Source of the DNA: Bradyrhizobium manausense
GTDB lineage: Bacteria > Pseudomonadota > Alphaproteobacteria > Rhizobiales > Xanthobacteraceae
DNA: 64,000 nucleotides
Direction of reading: 5' to 3'
Assembly (NCBI RefSeq): GCF_001440035.1
Contig: NZ_LJYG01000047.1
Coordinates: 179,862 to 243,861, forward strand
Positions 8,744 to 17,768 of the stretch are shown piece after piece; positions within the stretch are counted from its first letter, which is position 1; the number at the start of each line of letters is the position of its first letter. The notes under the pieces were generated by a model that was not told the DNA's origin, ran no database searches, and saw nothing but the letters and a program-made list of their open reading frames with translations. A program made the translations under genes and the position numbers.

Positions 8744-9760
8744 TCACTCCGCCAGTGCGTTGTACTTCTTCAACGACGCCTTCAATTCCGCCAGCGCAGC
8801 GTTCGGATCGATGCCGGTCTTCTTGACGCCATCGCCCCAGGTCTTGACCAGCGGTTCGGCGGCCTTCTTCCAGGCGGCGGTCTGGTCCGGGGATAGCTTG
8901 TAGACCTCGTGACCTTCTTCCGCCTTCACCTTGTCGACGCCGGCATCTTCGAACTTGCCCCAGTGCTCGCCAACCACCCCGGCCATCTCGGTCGAGCAGT
9001 TCTTGTCGACCGCGGCCTTCTGCTTGTCGGACATCGCATTGTACTTGTCCTTGTTGATCACGAACACGAAGGTCGTGGTGTAGAGCGGCGCTTCCATGTG
9101 GAACTTGGTGACCTTGTCGATGCCGAACAGCACCAGCGAGCCCCAGGGAAAGGTGACGCCGTCGGCGACGCCGCGCTCGATAATGTCGCGCACTTCAGGG
9201 GCGGAGGACTGCACATTGGTGCCGCCGAGCGCGGTGACGAAGTTCGCCATGGTCGCATGCGCGGGACGGATCTTCATGCCCTTCACGTCCTCCGGCATGG
9301 CGATCTTCTTGCTGCGCGAGTGGAAGGACGAAGGCGAGTGGACGAAGGCGAGGCAGTATTTGACGTCCTTCATCTCCTTCTCGGCATATTTGCGGTACCA
9401 GGCGTCCAGCCCCATCGAGCCGCCCTTGGCGTCAGAGATCAGGAACGGCAATTCGCCGGCGCCGATGACCGGGAAGCGGCCGGGCTGGTAGCCGGGATTG
9501 ACATAGGTGACGTCAGCGATGCCGTCGCGTGCCATGTCGTAATGGTCGAACGCCTTGCCGAGCTGCTGGGCCGGAAACACCTTGCCGGTGATGGTGCCGC
9601 CGGAATCCTTGTTCACTGCGGCCACCCAGTCTTCAAGAGACTTTTGCAGCGGATGCGACGCCGGCACCCAGTGCGAGACCTTCAGGTCGACGGTTTTGTC
9701 CTGCGCGAACGCAGGCGTCACGCTTGCTGCCAGCAGCAAAGCCAGACAGGCCTTCCTCAT
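8744..9760 (-). CDS. TRAP transporter substrate-binding protein (DctP)
   Basis: A 338-residue periplasmic DctP-family protein. A Sec signal (RKACLALLLAASVTPAFAQ) is followed by VDLKVSHWVPASHPLQKSLEDW. Later comes the conserved KGMKIRPAHATMANFVTALGG block with the arginine that grips the substrate carboxylate. The frame is open upstream, but the ATG at 9760 has GGGGAGAG 8 bp before it. It is the first gene of the TRAP operon and divergent from pobA. Relatives (CouT-type) bind p-coumarate and similar acids, so a hydroxycinnamate or 4-hydroxybenzoate ligand is likely but inferred. Confidence 0.9.
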   Translation of the reverse strand: MRKACLALLLAASVTPAFAQDKTVDLKVSHWVPASHPLQKSLEDWVAAVNKDSGGTITGKVFPAQQLGKAFDHYDMARDGIADVTYVNPGYQPGRFPVIGAGELPFLISDAKGGSMGLDAWYRKYAEKEMKDVKYCLAFVHSPSSFHSRSKKIAMPEDVKGMKIRPAHATMANFVTALGGTNVQSSAPEVRDIIERGVADGVTFPWGSLVLFGIDKVTKFHMEAPLYTTTFVFVINKDKYNAMSDKQKAAVDKNCSTEMAGVVGEHWGKFEDAGVDKVKAEEGHEVYKLSPDQTAAWKKAAEPLVKTWGDGVKKTGIDPNAALAELKASLKKYNALAE

Positions 9761-9808
9761 TTCGTATCTCTCCCCTTTCGTGACGGCAGGCTTCGATGGC
9801 CTGGTCTT

Positions 9809-9830
9809 GTTAATTAACATGTTATCTAAT
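9809..9830. promoter_or_regulatory. AT-rich palindromic region upstream of dctP
   Basis: This stretch contains the 10-bp palindromes GTTAATTAAC and TAACATGTTA, overlapping. It lies 49-70 bp upstream of the dctP start, where promoter or operator elements would be expected. It is built from the same GTTA/TAAC half-sites as the operators at 6019 and 9931, but with different spacing. Binding by the same regulator is possible and unproven. Confidence 0.35.
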
Positions 9831-9930
9831 CGGCCGGCGCGTTCAAGCCGGAACTGCTGCGTCATCTACGTCAGCGCTGTTGCACGGATTTGTCGCTGTC
9901 CGAGCGACCAACCTCCCTTTTTGCCAAACC

Positions 9931-11181
<1,251 letters not shown>

Positions 11182-11185
11182 GAAG

Positions 11186-11309
11186 GTGCCGTAGGGTGGG
11201 GTTGGCTAAGCAGTGCGCGAAGCGCATCTGCTCGGCGTAACCCGCCTCTTTGATTTCCGCGGAGACAGAAGTGGTGGGTTACGCCTACGGCTAACCTACC
11301 CTACGGCAC
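11186..11309. repeat. Palindromic intergenic repeat element
   Basis: Arms GTGCCGTAGGGT (11186-11197) and ACCCTACGGCAC (11298-11309) are perfect complements. Inside are further paired pieces around the GTAACCC / GGGTTAC sequence. This is another dispersed palindrome of the Bradyrhizobium type and fills most of the pobA-thioesterase gap. It may double as the pobA terminator. Confidence 0.7.
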
Positions 11310-11427
11310 TGTCAATGCGACACCACACGTTTCAAACATCTGCGCAAATCCCGTTTAAAACTTTGTAATTGATGCGTTCGTCTCGTCCATCGCGTTCAAT
11401 GCTGTCAATCAACAACGCGAGACGCGC

Positions 11428-11847
11428 ATGACCTCCATCGACATCCCCGAAGGCTTCGAGCCGCTCGCCCGCAAGAGTCCGATGACCGAACCGTGGGAGC
11501 CGCTCTACGCGAAGAAGACCGACCGTGCCGTCATCATCGGCCTGCGGCTGGCAAGGCCGCACACCAACGGGCGTGGCTTGATCCACGGCGGCCTTATCAC
11601 CGCGCTCGCCGACAACGCGATGGGCTACAGCTGCGCCCAGCTGACGAACTGGACCACCTCATTCGTGACGGTTTCGCTGTCGATCGATTTCGTCGGCTCG
11701 GCCGAGACCGGCCAATGGTGCTCGATCGAGAGCGACGTGATCAAGACCGGCAAGACGATCTGCTTCGCGCAGAGCCTGGTCAAGGCCGACGGCATCGTGA
11801 TCGCGCGGGCCAGCGGCACGTTTCGCGTCGTGCCGAAGCCGGGGTAG
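11428..11847 (+). CDS. PaaI-family thioesterase
   Basis: A 139-residue hotdog-fold acyl-CoA thioesterase. The motif NGRGLIHGGLITALADNAMGYSC is the PaaI/ACOT13 pattern, with HGG and the catalytic Asp. SVDFVG-like strand residues (LSIDFVGSAETGQW) follow. It would hydrolyse acyl- or aryl-CoA esters in the cytosol; the substrate is unknown. It stands alone between two palindromic repeats, so its link to the nearby aromatic genes is only by proximity. Confidence 0.85.
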   Translation: MTSIDIPEGFEPLARKSPMTEPWEPLYAKKTDRAVIIGLRLARPHTNGRGLIHGGLITALADNAMGYSCAQLTNWTTSFVTVSLSIDFVGSAETGQWCSIESDVIKTGKTICFAQSLVKADGIVIARASGTFRVVPKPG

Positions 11848-11848
11848 C

Positions 11849-11928
11849 CGTCATTCCGGGGCGGTGCGAAGCACCGAACCCGGAATCTCGAGATTCCGGG
11901 TTCTCGCTTCGCGAGCCCCGGAATGACG
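11849..11928. repeat. Palindromic intergenic repeat element
   Basis: Outer arms CGTCATTCCGGGG / CCCCGGAATGACG with an inner pair CCCGGAATCTCGAGATTCCGGG arranged as nested hairpins. It lies exactly between the convergent thioesterase and LysR genes and can act as a bidirectional terminator. It belongs to the dispersed class found at 6091, 8591 and 11186. Confidence 0.75.
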
Positions 11929-11931
11929 ACT

Positions 11932-12822
11932 TCACCCAAACTTCCAATCCGTCGTCTCCACCACGAGATCGATGAACGCCCGCACCTTGGCCGAGAGCAG
12001 CCGCGAGGTCGGGTAGACGATGTGGATCGGCAACGCCGGCTGCTCGTATTTCGCCAGCAGGACCTTCAGGCGTCCGCGCTTCAGGCCCTCGGCGGCCTGA
12101 TAGGCCAGCACGCGCGTGATGCCGCCGCCGGCTTCGGCATATTGCAGGGCGGCGTCGGCACTGTTGCTGATGAAGCGCGGAGTTGGCGTCACCTCGATGC
12201 CCCGGCCGTCCTGCATGAACTGCCAGCTCGCGGACGGACCAAATTGGATCGTCTGGTGCTCAGACAGCGCCTGCGGCGTCCTCGGCTCGCCGTGGCGCTT
12301 GAGATAGCCTGGCGTTGCCACCGTGATCCGCCGCATCTCGCCGACCTGACGCGCGACCAGCGAGGAATCGGCAAGATGGCCGATCCGCACCGCGGCATCG
12401 ACGGCGTCCTCGACAAGGTTGACGAGATTGTCCGACAGCCTGAGCTCGGCCGCCACCTCGGGATAGCGCTTGAGATAGTCGGTCATGACAGGCCCGACAT
12501 GGAGCCGGCCGAAACCCACCGGGGCCGAGACCACCAGCCGCCCGCTCGGCCGGTTGCGCTCTTCCCGCGCCGCGCCGTCGGCCTCATCGACGTCGGCGAG
12601 GATCCGCCGGGCGCGCTCCAGATAGCGCCTGCCGACATCGGTGAGCCGCACCTGTCGCGTGGTCCGCTGCAGCAGCCGCGCGCCAAGATGCTCCTCCAGC
12701 GCTGCAATCAGCCGCGTCACCGCCGAAGGCGATAGCCTTAGCTTGCGCGCCGCCGGCGCAAAGCCGCGCAGATCGGCGACCGTGATGAAAACGCGCATGG
12801 CGTCAAGGCGGTCCATGGACAT
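11932..12822 (-). CDS. LysR-family transcriptional regulator
   Basis: A 296-residue LTTR. The N-terminal winged helix (DRLDAMRVFITVADLRGFAPAARKLRLSPSAVTRLIAALEEHLGARLLQRTTRQVRLTDVGRRYLERAR) is complete, followed by the periplasmic-binding-like effector domain (RPSGRLVVSAPVGFGRLHV...). It is divergent from the pyridoxamine-oxidase-fold gene at 12,941, its probable target. A TTGC-N7-GCAA palindrome directly upstream could be its own site. Either ATG (12,822 or 12,816) is possible, since neither has a strong RBS. Confidence 0.9.
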   Translation of the reverse strand: MSMDRLDAMRVFITVADLRGFAPAARKLRLSPSAVTRLIAALEEHLGARLLQRTTRQVRLTDVGRRYLERARRILADVDEADGAAREERNRPSGRLVVSAPVGFGRLHVGPVMTDYLKRYPEVAAELRLSDNLVNLVEDAVDAAVRIGHLADSSLVARQVGEMRRITVATPGYLKRHGEPRTPQALSEHQTIQFGPSASWQFMQDGRGIEVTPTPRFISNSADAALQYAEAGGGITRVLAYQAAEGLKRGRLKVLLAKYEQPALPIHIVYPTSRLLSAKVRAFIDLVVETTDWKFG

Positions 12823-12824
12823 TA

Positions 12825-12839
12825 TTGCATATGTCGCAA
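12825..12839. promoter_or_regulatory. Probable LysR operator (TTGC-N7-GCAA)
   Basis: A small inverted repeat in the 118-bp gap between the divergent LysR gene and the gene at 12,941. The layout fits LTTR autoregulation, but the half-sites are only 4 bp. Confidence 0.35.
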
Positions 12840-12940
12840 CGATGAAGTGTCAAGCCACCTGATTGTTCTAGACGGCAGAAGGTCCATCTTGGGTCGTGAA
12901 AGACCGCAGACATGCGCCGGAATTTTCAGGAGATGTTCCG

Positions 12941-13570
12941 ATGACCGCAGTTCGTACCTATGCCAGCGATGTCGCCTTCACCCCCGCTGTGAAGGCGATC
13001 CAGGCACGCAAGGGCTCGCGCGAAGCCTATGGCCGCGTCGAGCAGCGCGGCTGGCGCACCGAGGTCGACGAGAACCTCGAGGCCTTCCTCGCTGAGGCCA
13101 ACAGCTTCTACTTTGCCACGGCATCGGCGGACGGCCAGCCCTATATCCAGCATCGCGGCGGCCCGAAGGGATTTCTGAAGGTGCTGGACAAGCAGACGCT
13201 TGCTTTCGCCGACTATGCCGGCAATCAGCAATATCTGTCTCAAGGAAATCTCTCCGAGAACCCCAAGGCCTACATTTTCGTGATGGACTATGCCCATCGC
13301 CGCCGCGTGAAGATCTGGGGCGAGGCGCGCGTTGTCGAGGATGACGATGCGCTGACGGATGCGCTGATGCCGAAGGGCTATCGCGCCCGGCCCGAGCAGG
13401 TGATTCTCTTCAAGATCGTGGCCTGGGACACCAACTGCCCCCAGCACATTCCGCAAAAGTTCGACGCCCCGGATGTGGCGGCGGCGCTAGCCGCGAGGGA
13501 TCAGCGGATTGCGGAGCTCGAGGCGGAAATTGCCGCGCTGAGGGGACCAGCGGCTGCGGAGGGCGGCTAG
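12941..13570 (+). CDS. Pyridoxamine 5'-phosphate oxidase-fold flavoprotein
   Basis: A 209-residue split-barrel flavin-binding protein. The block FLAEANSFYFATASADGQPYIQHRGGPKGFLKVLDKQTLAFADYAGNQQYLSQGNLSENPKAYIFVMDY is typical of PNPOx-like putative oxidoreductases, with WGEAR later. The C-terminal 30 residues form a short coiled coil (AALAARDQRIAELEAEIAALRG). CAGGAGA before the ATG at 12,941 sets the start 15 codons inside the open frame. The biochemical role is unknown. The last four bases overlap the end of the convergent membrane-protein gene. Confidence 0.8.
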   Translation: MTAVRTYASDVAFTPAVKAIQARKGSREAYGRVEQRGWRTEVDENLEAFLAEANSFYFATASADGQPYIQHRGGPKGFLKVLDKQTLAFADYAGNQQYLSQGNLSENPKAYIFVMDYAHRRRVKIWGEARVVEDDDALTDALMPKGYRARPEQVILFKIVAWDTNCPQHIPQKFDAPDVAAALAARDQRIAELEAEIAALRGPAAAEGG

Positions 13571-14652
13571 TCGTCCACGTCGTCCTGCGTGCGGCCGAAC
13601 AGGTGCACGATGCCAGGCGTCGCAATTGTCACGAACACGAAGCGCGACAGGTGATGGGCGCCGACGAAGATCGGATCGATGTGCAACGTCAGCGCCAGCG
13701 CCAGCATCGCGTCCATCGCACCGGGCGCGTAGGCGACGACGACGTCCGAGAATTTCACCTGCGTGGTGAGTGCGACGATGCCGACGAAGATGGCGGAGAC
13801 GGCGACGGCTACGGCAAATGAGCCGAGCGCGGCGTTGATGTGGCCGGCCAGCGTCTTGATGCGCATCCGGGCGAAGCGGCCGCCGATCAGCGCGCCGATG
13901 CCGACCAGCGACACGCCGCGCACCCAGTTCGGCAGGCCGCCGTCGACCCAACCCGCGCCGTGCAGCACGCTGGAGGCGATCATGGCGCCGAACATCCAGC
14001 TCGCCGGAAATTTCATCAGCCGCAGCACGAGTGACGCCGCCAGCGAAGCGGCAACCAGTTCCAGAAGATCGAGCGGCGAGGCGATCGCGGTCGTCAGAGA
14101 TGGCGAGACCGAGGGGGCGACTCCCGCGATAGCCAGCACCATTGGCAGCGCCGCGGTCAGGATGATCACGCGCATGGTCTGCACCACCGCGATACCAGGC
14201 AAATCGGCCCCGCGCTCAACCGCCAGGATGGTGATCTGCGAGAGCGCACCGGGGCTGCCGGCCAGGAAGGCCGAGGTGCGGTCCCAGCCATGGACGCGCT
14301 GCAAGTAATAGCTGGAGCCGAAGGTCGAGCAGAAGGTGGCGAGCGCCAGAAGCCCGATGGTCAGCGGATAGGCACTGACCTGCTGGATCAGATGGCGCGA
14401 TACGACCGAGCCCAGCGAAATTCCGAGCAGCACCAGCACGGTCTGGGTCAGGAGCGGCGGCACCGAGAGCTGACGTCCGGCAATCGCGGCGATTCCGACC
14501 GCGATCATCGATCCCGAGATCAACCCGCCCGGCAAGCCCAGGGCAAGGAACATCAATCCACCGGCCGCGCCGATGATAAGTGTCTCCGCGGTGCCTAAAA
14601 CCTTGGCACGGCTCGGCCATTCGAACGGAAGGGAGGCGGTGATTTGCTTCAC
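13567..14652 (-). CDS. AbrB/AmoA-type membrane protein
   Basis: A 361-residue hydrophobic protein with about ten predicted TM segments in two similar halves. Each half has the glycine-rich pattern of the AbrB duplication family (LGLPGGLISGSMIAVGIAA...; FPASWMFGAMIASSVLH). Despite the family names (AbrB regulator, ammonia monooxygenase) it is an integral membrane protein with no DNA-binding domain and no established function. It converges with the flavoprotein gene with a 4-bp overlap. No operon partner is evident. Confidence 0.8.
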   Translation of the reverse strand: MKQITASLPFEWPSRAKVLGTAETLIIGAAGGLMFLALGLPGGLISGSMIAVGIAAIAGRQLSVPPLLTQTVLVLLGISLGSVVSRHLIQQVSAYPLTIGLLALATFCSTFGSSYYLQRVHGWDRTSAFLAGSPGALSQITILAVERGADLPGIAVVQTMRVIILTAALPMVLAIAGVAPSVSPSLTTAIASPLDLLELVAASLAASLVLRLMKFPASWMFGAMIASSVLHGAGWVDGGLPNWVRGVSLVGIGALIGGRFARMRIKTLAGHINAALGSFAVAVAVSAIFVGIVALTTQVKFSDVVVAYAPGAMDAMLALALTLHIDPIFVGAHHLSRFVFVTIATPGIVHLFGRTQDDVDD

Positions 14653-14752
14653 GCCGCCTTATCGCAAATCGGCGAGAGGGGCACAATTGCAGGCTCGTCA
14701 TGCCGCAATGCGTGCGCCTCTCGCCAAAGGCGAGGCGAGGATTGTGACGGAG

Positions 14753-15046
14753 TTACTTCTTGTCAGCGGCCGGCGCTGGCGTGGCAGCGCCACCGGCCTT
14801 CGCAGTCTTGATGCATTCGGAGCGGAATTTCTTGCGCTCCTTGCCATGCAGGCCCTTGGCGTCCGCCTGCTTGGAGCATTCCAGCGACTCGGCCGAGTGC
14901 TCCTTTGGCGCCTTCTTGTCAGTGGTGGTAGCAGCATCGGTCTTCATATCGGACTTGGCAGCTGGCGCCGCGGTCTGGGCGAAGGCGGTGCCGGTGGCGA
15001 ACAGGGAGGCGATCGCGACGACGGCAAGGCGGGAGGCGAGGGTCAT
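14753..15046 (-). CDS. PsiF-repeat periplasmic protein
   Basis: A 97-residue exported protein. The signal peptide (TLASRLAVVAIASLFATGTAFAQ) precedes a low-complexity Ala/Lys/Thr linker and one PsiF-type unit, ECSKQADAKGLHGKERKKFRSECIK, with its paired cysteines. A Pro/Ala/Lys tail closes it. PsiF proteins were named from a phosphate-starvation gene in enterics and have no known activity. The frame is open upstream, but the ATG at 15,046 directly begins the signal peptide. Confidence 0.75.
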   Translation of the reverse strand: MTLASRLAVVAIASLFATGTAFAQTAAPAAKSDMKTDAATTTDKKAPKEHSAESLECSKQADAKGLHGKERKKFRSECIKTAKAGGAATPAPAADKK

Positions 15047-15231
15047 GATGTGGCTCTTCTTGCGAGAGTTGCGGAGGCCGCGAACGTCGACCCACGTTGC
15101 TGAACGCCACATGAATAACACGACCGGAGCGGCCACTATATTTTGGCCTCAGCCACCATCGCTTTCTTGTCCGAAGTCGCCGACACGCTAGGATAGCAAT
15201 CCTCGTTTTGCTTCCCTGAGGGAGACCAAGG

Positions 15232-15732
15232 ATGACCATTCAAGCGAAATTGTTGTGTGCCATTGCGGTAACGGGCGTTGCCGCGCTGGTGGCGAGTGCG
15301 CCGGCCCGGGCATTGACCGCGCAGGAGTGCAGCGCGAAGTATCAAGCCGCCAAAAAGGACGGCTCGCTCGGCACCATGAAGTGGAATGACTTCCGCAAGG
15401 CCCAGTGCGGCGCCGACGCGACGCCTGCGGCTGCGCCGACCGCAGCTGCCCCCGCCGCACCTCCGTCCGCCCCGGCGGCGACAACGACGGCGAAGAAGGA
15501 AGCTGCGCCCGCAGCTGCTCCGGCGCCGACCCTGCCGGCCGGTCCGGCGATCTTCCCGAACGCCGTCGATCCGAAATACGCCAAGGAGACCGCCGGCAAG
15601 GCCCGCCTTCACACCTGTGTCGACCAATACAATGCCAACAAGACCACCAACGGCAATGGCGGCATGAAGTGGATCGCAAAGGGCGGCGGCTATTACAGCG
15701 AATGCAACAAGAAGCTGAAAGGCGCCGCCTGA
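15232..15732 (+). CDS. Exported protein with two Cys-x(n)-Cys modules
   Basis: A 166-residue secreted or periplasmic protein not recognised by name. A signal peptide (TIQAKLLCAIAVTGVAALVASAPARA) is followed by module 1 (ECSAKYQAAK...GTMKWNDFRKAQC), an Ala/Pro-rich linker of about 60 residues, and module 2 (TCVDQYNANK...GGMKWIAKGGGYYSEC). The modules share a Cys-x3-Tyr/Gln-Tyr opening, Lys, the Met-Lys-Trp triad and a closing Cys. They look like an internal duplication distantly related to PsiF units, such as the one divergently encoded next door. Start ATG preceded by AGGGAGACCAAGG. Confidence 0.7.
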   Translation: MTIQAKLLCAIAVTGVAALVASAPARALTAQECSAKYQAAKKDGSLGTMKWNDFRKAQCGADATPAAAPTAAAPAAPPSAPAATTTAKKEAAPAAAPAPTLPAGPAIFPNAVDPKYAKETAGKARLHTCVDQYNANKTTNGNGGMKWIAKGGGYYSECNKKLKGAA

Positions 15733-15749
15733 GGCTTCGAGATCACGTC

Positions 15750-15780
15750 GAGGCCGGAGCCAGACTCCGGCCTCTTGTTT
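15750..15780. terminator. Intrinsic terminator
   Basis: A perfect 10-bp stem (GAGGCCGGAG / CTCCGGCCTC) with a 5-base loop is followed by TTGTTT on the plus strand. It separates the convergent exported-protein and TetR genes and probably serves the former. Confidence 0.75.
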
Positions 15781-16328
15781 CAGTCCAGCAGTTTTTCGGC
15801 CGACTTCGCCACGAGCTGCGATCGCTTGCGCGGGCCGCGCTCGACGAACAACAGGCTCTGGCCGAAGATGAAGCAGTAGAACAGGAAGGCCTGTGCTTCA
15901 GCTTCTTCGGCTTCAAGGCCGGTCGCGCGATAGAGTTCGGCGACGTGCTTCAGCCGCGCCGCATCGACACTTGCGACCGCCGCCGCGGCGCTCTCTTCTG
16001 AACGCGCCCATTGCCTGATCGCGAGCTCGATCGCCATGCCTTCCGGATTGAGCCGCTCGGAGTAGAGCTGGATCACCGCCTTCAGCCGATCGCGGGGTGC
16101 TTCGCCGTCAAGGCTGGTCTGCTGCGCGATCGAGGCCGAACGGCCCTCGCGCCAGTGCACCAGCATGGCCTCCAGCAGCGCGGCGCGGTCGGCGAAGCGG
16201 CGGTAGAAGCCGCCTTTGGTGACGCCGAGATTCTTGGCGAGCACCTCCACCCTGACACCCTCGACGCCTGCACGGGCAAGCTCCTTGAATCCTGCCTCGA
16301 CCCAGACGTCGCCCTTGCCGTCGTTCAT
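15780..16328 (-). CDS. TetR/AcrR-family transcriptional regulator
   Basis: A 182-residue repressor-type regulator. The N-terminal HTH is clear: GFKELARAGVEGVRVEVLAKNLGVTKGGFYRRFADRAALLEAMLVHW. The C-terminal ligand-binding domain is helical. The ATG at 16,328 has a GAGGG upstream and is preferred over the GTG at 16,343. It is divergent from a thioesterase pair, and two strong palindromes lie in the shared 101-bp promoter region. It therefore most likely represses itself and the two thioesterases, perhaps releasing in response to an acyl-CoA or fatty acid; the ligand is inferred. Confidence 0.88.
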   Translation of the reverse strand: MNDGKGDVWVEAGFKELARAGVEGVRVEVLAKNLGVTKGGFYRRFADRAALLEAMLVHWREGRSASIAQQTSLDGEAPRDRLKAVIQLYSERLNPEGMAIELAIRQWARSEESAAAAVASVDAARLKHVAELYRATGLEAEEAEAQAFLFYCFIFGQSLLFVERGPRKRSQLVAKSAEKLLD

Positions 16329-16352
16329 AAATGAAGCCCTCACCGGTTCTTG

Positions 16353-16366
16353 ATACGGTGCCGTAT
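16353..16366. promoter_or_regulatory. TetR operator 1
   Basis: ATACGG-TG-CCGTAT, an inverted repeat that extends to TGATACGG on the left. It shares ATACG/CGTAT half-sites with the second palindrome, whose start is 35 bp further on. It is next to the TetR start and would overlap its promoter. Confidence 0.65.
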
Positions 16367-16384
16367 TGCTAACGCGTTCGGCGC

Positions 16385-16404
16385 TTGATACGCTAGCGTA
16401 TCAA
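16385..16404. promoter_or_regulatory. TetR operator 2 (perfect 20-bp palindrome)
   Basis: TTGATACGCTAGCGTATCAA is self-complementary over all 20 bases. It lies 26 bp before the first thioesterase start. With operator 1 it forms a pair of sites of the size expected for TetR dimers. Confidence 0.7.
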
Positions 16405-16429
16405 AATCAAGACACGGCAAGGGCGGGGA

Positions 16430-16864
16430 ATGACGATGGAGCAGGAGGCAACCTACCGCGGCACGGTCTATCCCTGGCACTGCGATCATGTCGGCCACAT
16501 GAACATCATGTGGTATGTCGGCAAGTTCGACGAGGCCAATTGGAATCTGTTCGCCCGGCTCGGGCTGACGCCGAGCTATCTGCGCATCTCCGGCCGCGGC
16601 ATGGCAGCGGTGCAGCAGAACATCAGCTACAGGCGCGAGTTGCTCGCCGGCGACATCGTCGAGATCCGCAGCCATCTGCTCGAAGTTGGCGACAAGTCGA
16701 TCCGCTTTCGGCACGACTTGACCAATGCCGAGACCGGCGAACTCGCCGCAACTTGCGAAATCATCGGTGTGCACATGGACCGCAGCCAGCGCAAATCGGT
16801 GCCATTCGAGGCTGTGATCCGCGAGCTCGCTCTGAGGCATCTTGTCGAACCGGTCGAGGCCTGA
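16430..16864 (+). CDS. Acyl-CoA thioesterase (YbgC/4HBT type)
   Basis: A 144-residue hotdog-fold enzyme. YRGTVYPWHCDHVGHMNIMWYVGKFDEANW holds the 4HBT signature with catalytic Asp and the following Asn/Tyr residues. SYRRELLAGDIVEIRSHLLEVGDKSIRFRHDL matches the second half. First gene of a two-thioesterase unit under the divergent TetR. Start ATG at 16,430 after GGCGGGGA; the second ATG at 16,436 is an alternative. Substrate unknown; control by TetR suggests acyl-CoA or acid stress handling. Confidence 0.87.
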   Translation: MTMEQEATYRGTVYPWHCDHVGHMNIMWYVGKFDEANWNLFARLGLTPSYLRISGRGMAAVQQNISYRRELLAGDIVEIRSHLLEVGDKSIRFRHDLTNAETGELAATCEIIGVHMDRSQRKSVPFEAVIRELALRHLVEPVEA

Positions 16865-16867
16865 GCC

Positions 16868-17344
16868 ATGGCTGCGTTCGAGCCGAATAACCCCGGCTAT
16901 CGTGCGGCGGCCATCGCGATGTTCGAGCGGCAGCCGGCGATGCACACGCTCGGCATCGTGATCGTCCGCCTCGCGCCAGGCGAGGTCGAGCTCGCCATGC
17001 TGCATTCGGCCGCCTTCACACAGCAGAACGGCTTTGTCCATGCCGGCATCATCACCGCCGGGCTCGACAATGCCTGCGGCGTCGCCGCCTTCACGCTGAT
17101 GCCATCAGAGGCCGATATCCTCACGGTCGAGTTCAAGACCACGCTGCTCGCGCCGGCCCGCGGCGAACGCTTTGTCTTCAAGGCCGAGGTCGTCAAGCCC
17201 GGCCGTACACTTACCTTCTGCGAAGCCAAGGCTTTTGCCGAACACGAGGGCAAGACCACACTGATCGCGACCATGACCGGCACGCTGATGGCAATGCTGC
17301 CCCGCGCAACCGCTTCGCACGAGCCGCGCCCCTCCCACGCCTAG
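16868..17344 (+). CDS. PaaI-family thioesterase
   Basis: A 158-residue hotdog protein. SAAFTQQNGFVHAGIITAGLDNACGVAAF is the PaaI motif with H-A-G in place of H-G-G and the conserved Asp. LTVEFKTTLLAPARGERFVFKAEV completes the fold. It begins 3 bp after the preceding thioesterase, so the two are cotranscribed and probably share an acyl-CoA-related job under the TetR regulator. The pairing of two different hotdog subfamilies suggests complementary chain or aryl specificity, but this is inferred. Confidence 0.85.
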   Translation: MAAFEPNNPGYRAAAIAMFERQPAMHTLGIVIVRLAPGEVELAMLHSAAFTQQNGFVHAGIITAGLDNACGVAAFTLMPSEADILTVEFKTTLLAPARGERFVFKAEVVKPGRTLTFCEAKAFAEHEGKTTLIATMTGTLMAMLPRATASHEPRPSHA

Positions 17345-17384
17345 CGGCAATTGACAAGCCCTGCAGCGCATCCCTTGATGCGTC

Positions 17385-17768
17385 ATGCTCGCGAGTCTCA
17401 GCCTCATCCTGCTCTGCCAATTGATCGGCGAAGCCGTGGTCCGCGGCCTCGGCCTGCCGCTGCCTGGGCCTGTGCTCGGCCTGCTCCTGCTTCTGATCCT
17501 GCTGCTCGCCCGCGACCGGTTTGCACTGCTCGCGCGTGGGCCATTGCGGAACGACGGCGTGGAGACCGCGAGCAAGGGGCTGCTGGCGCATCTGTCGCTG
17601 CTGTTCGTGCCCGCCGCCGTCGGCGTCGTGCAAAAGCTCGATCTGCTCGCCTCTCATGGCGTTGCCATCATTCTGATCCTGGCAGCCTCGGTGGTCGTGA
17701 CTTTGCTGGTGACCGTCCTGACCTTCCGCCTGGTCAGCCGTCTGTTGCGACAGCAGGACGTCCCATGA
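17385..17768 (+). CDS. CidA/LrgA-family membrane protein
   Basis: A 127-residue protein with four TM segments. The motif LCQLIGEAVVRGLGLPLPGPVLGLLLLLILLL is the LrgA/CidA signature, and VPAAVGVVQKLDLL follows. These holin-like proteins act with LrgB in murein hydrolase control and, in other bacteria and plants, in pyruvate or glycolate export. The stop overlaps the lrgB start (ATGA), as expected for the pair. Confidence 0.9.
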   Translation: MLASLSLILLCQLIGEAVVRGLGLPLPGPVLGLLLLLILLLARDRFALLARGPLRNDGVETASKGLLAHLSLLFVPAAVGVVQKLDLLASHGVAIILILAASVVVTLLVTVLTFRLVSRLLRQQDVP

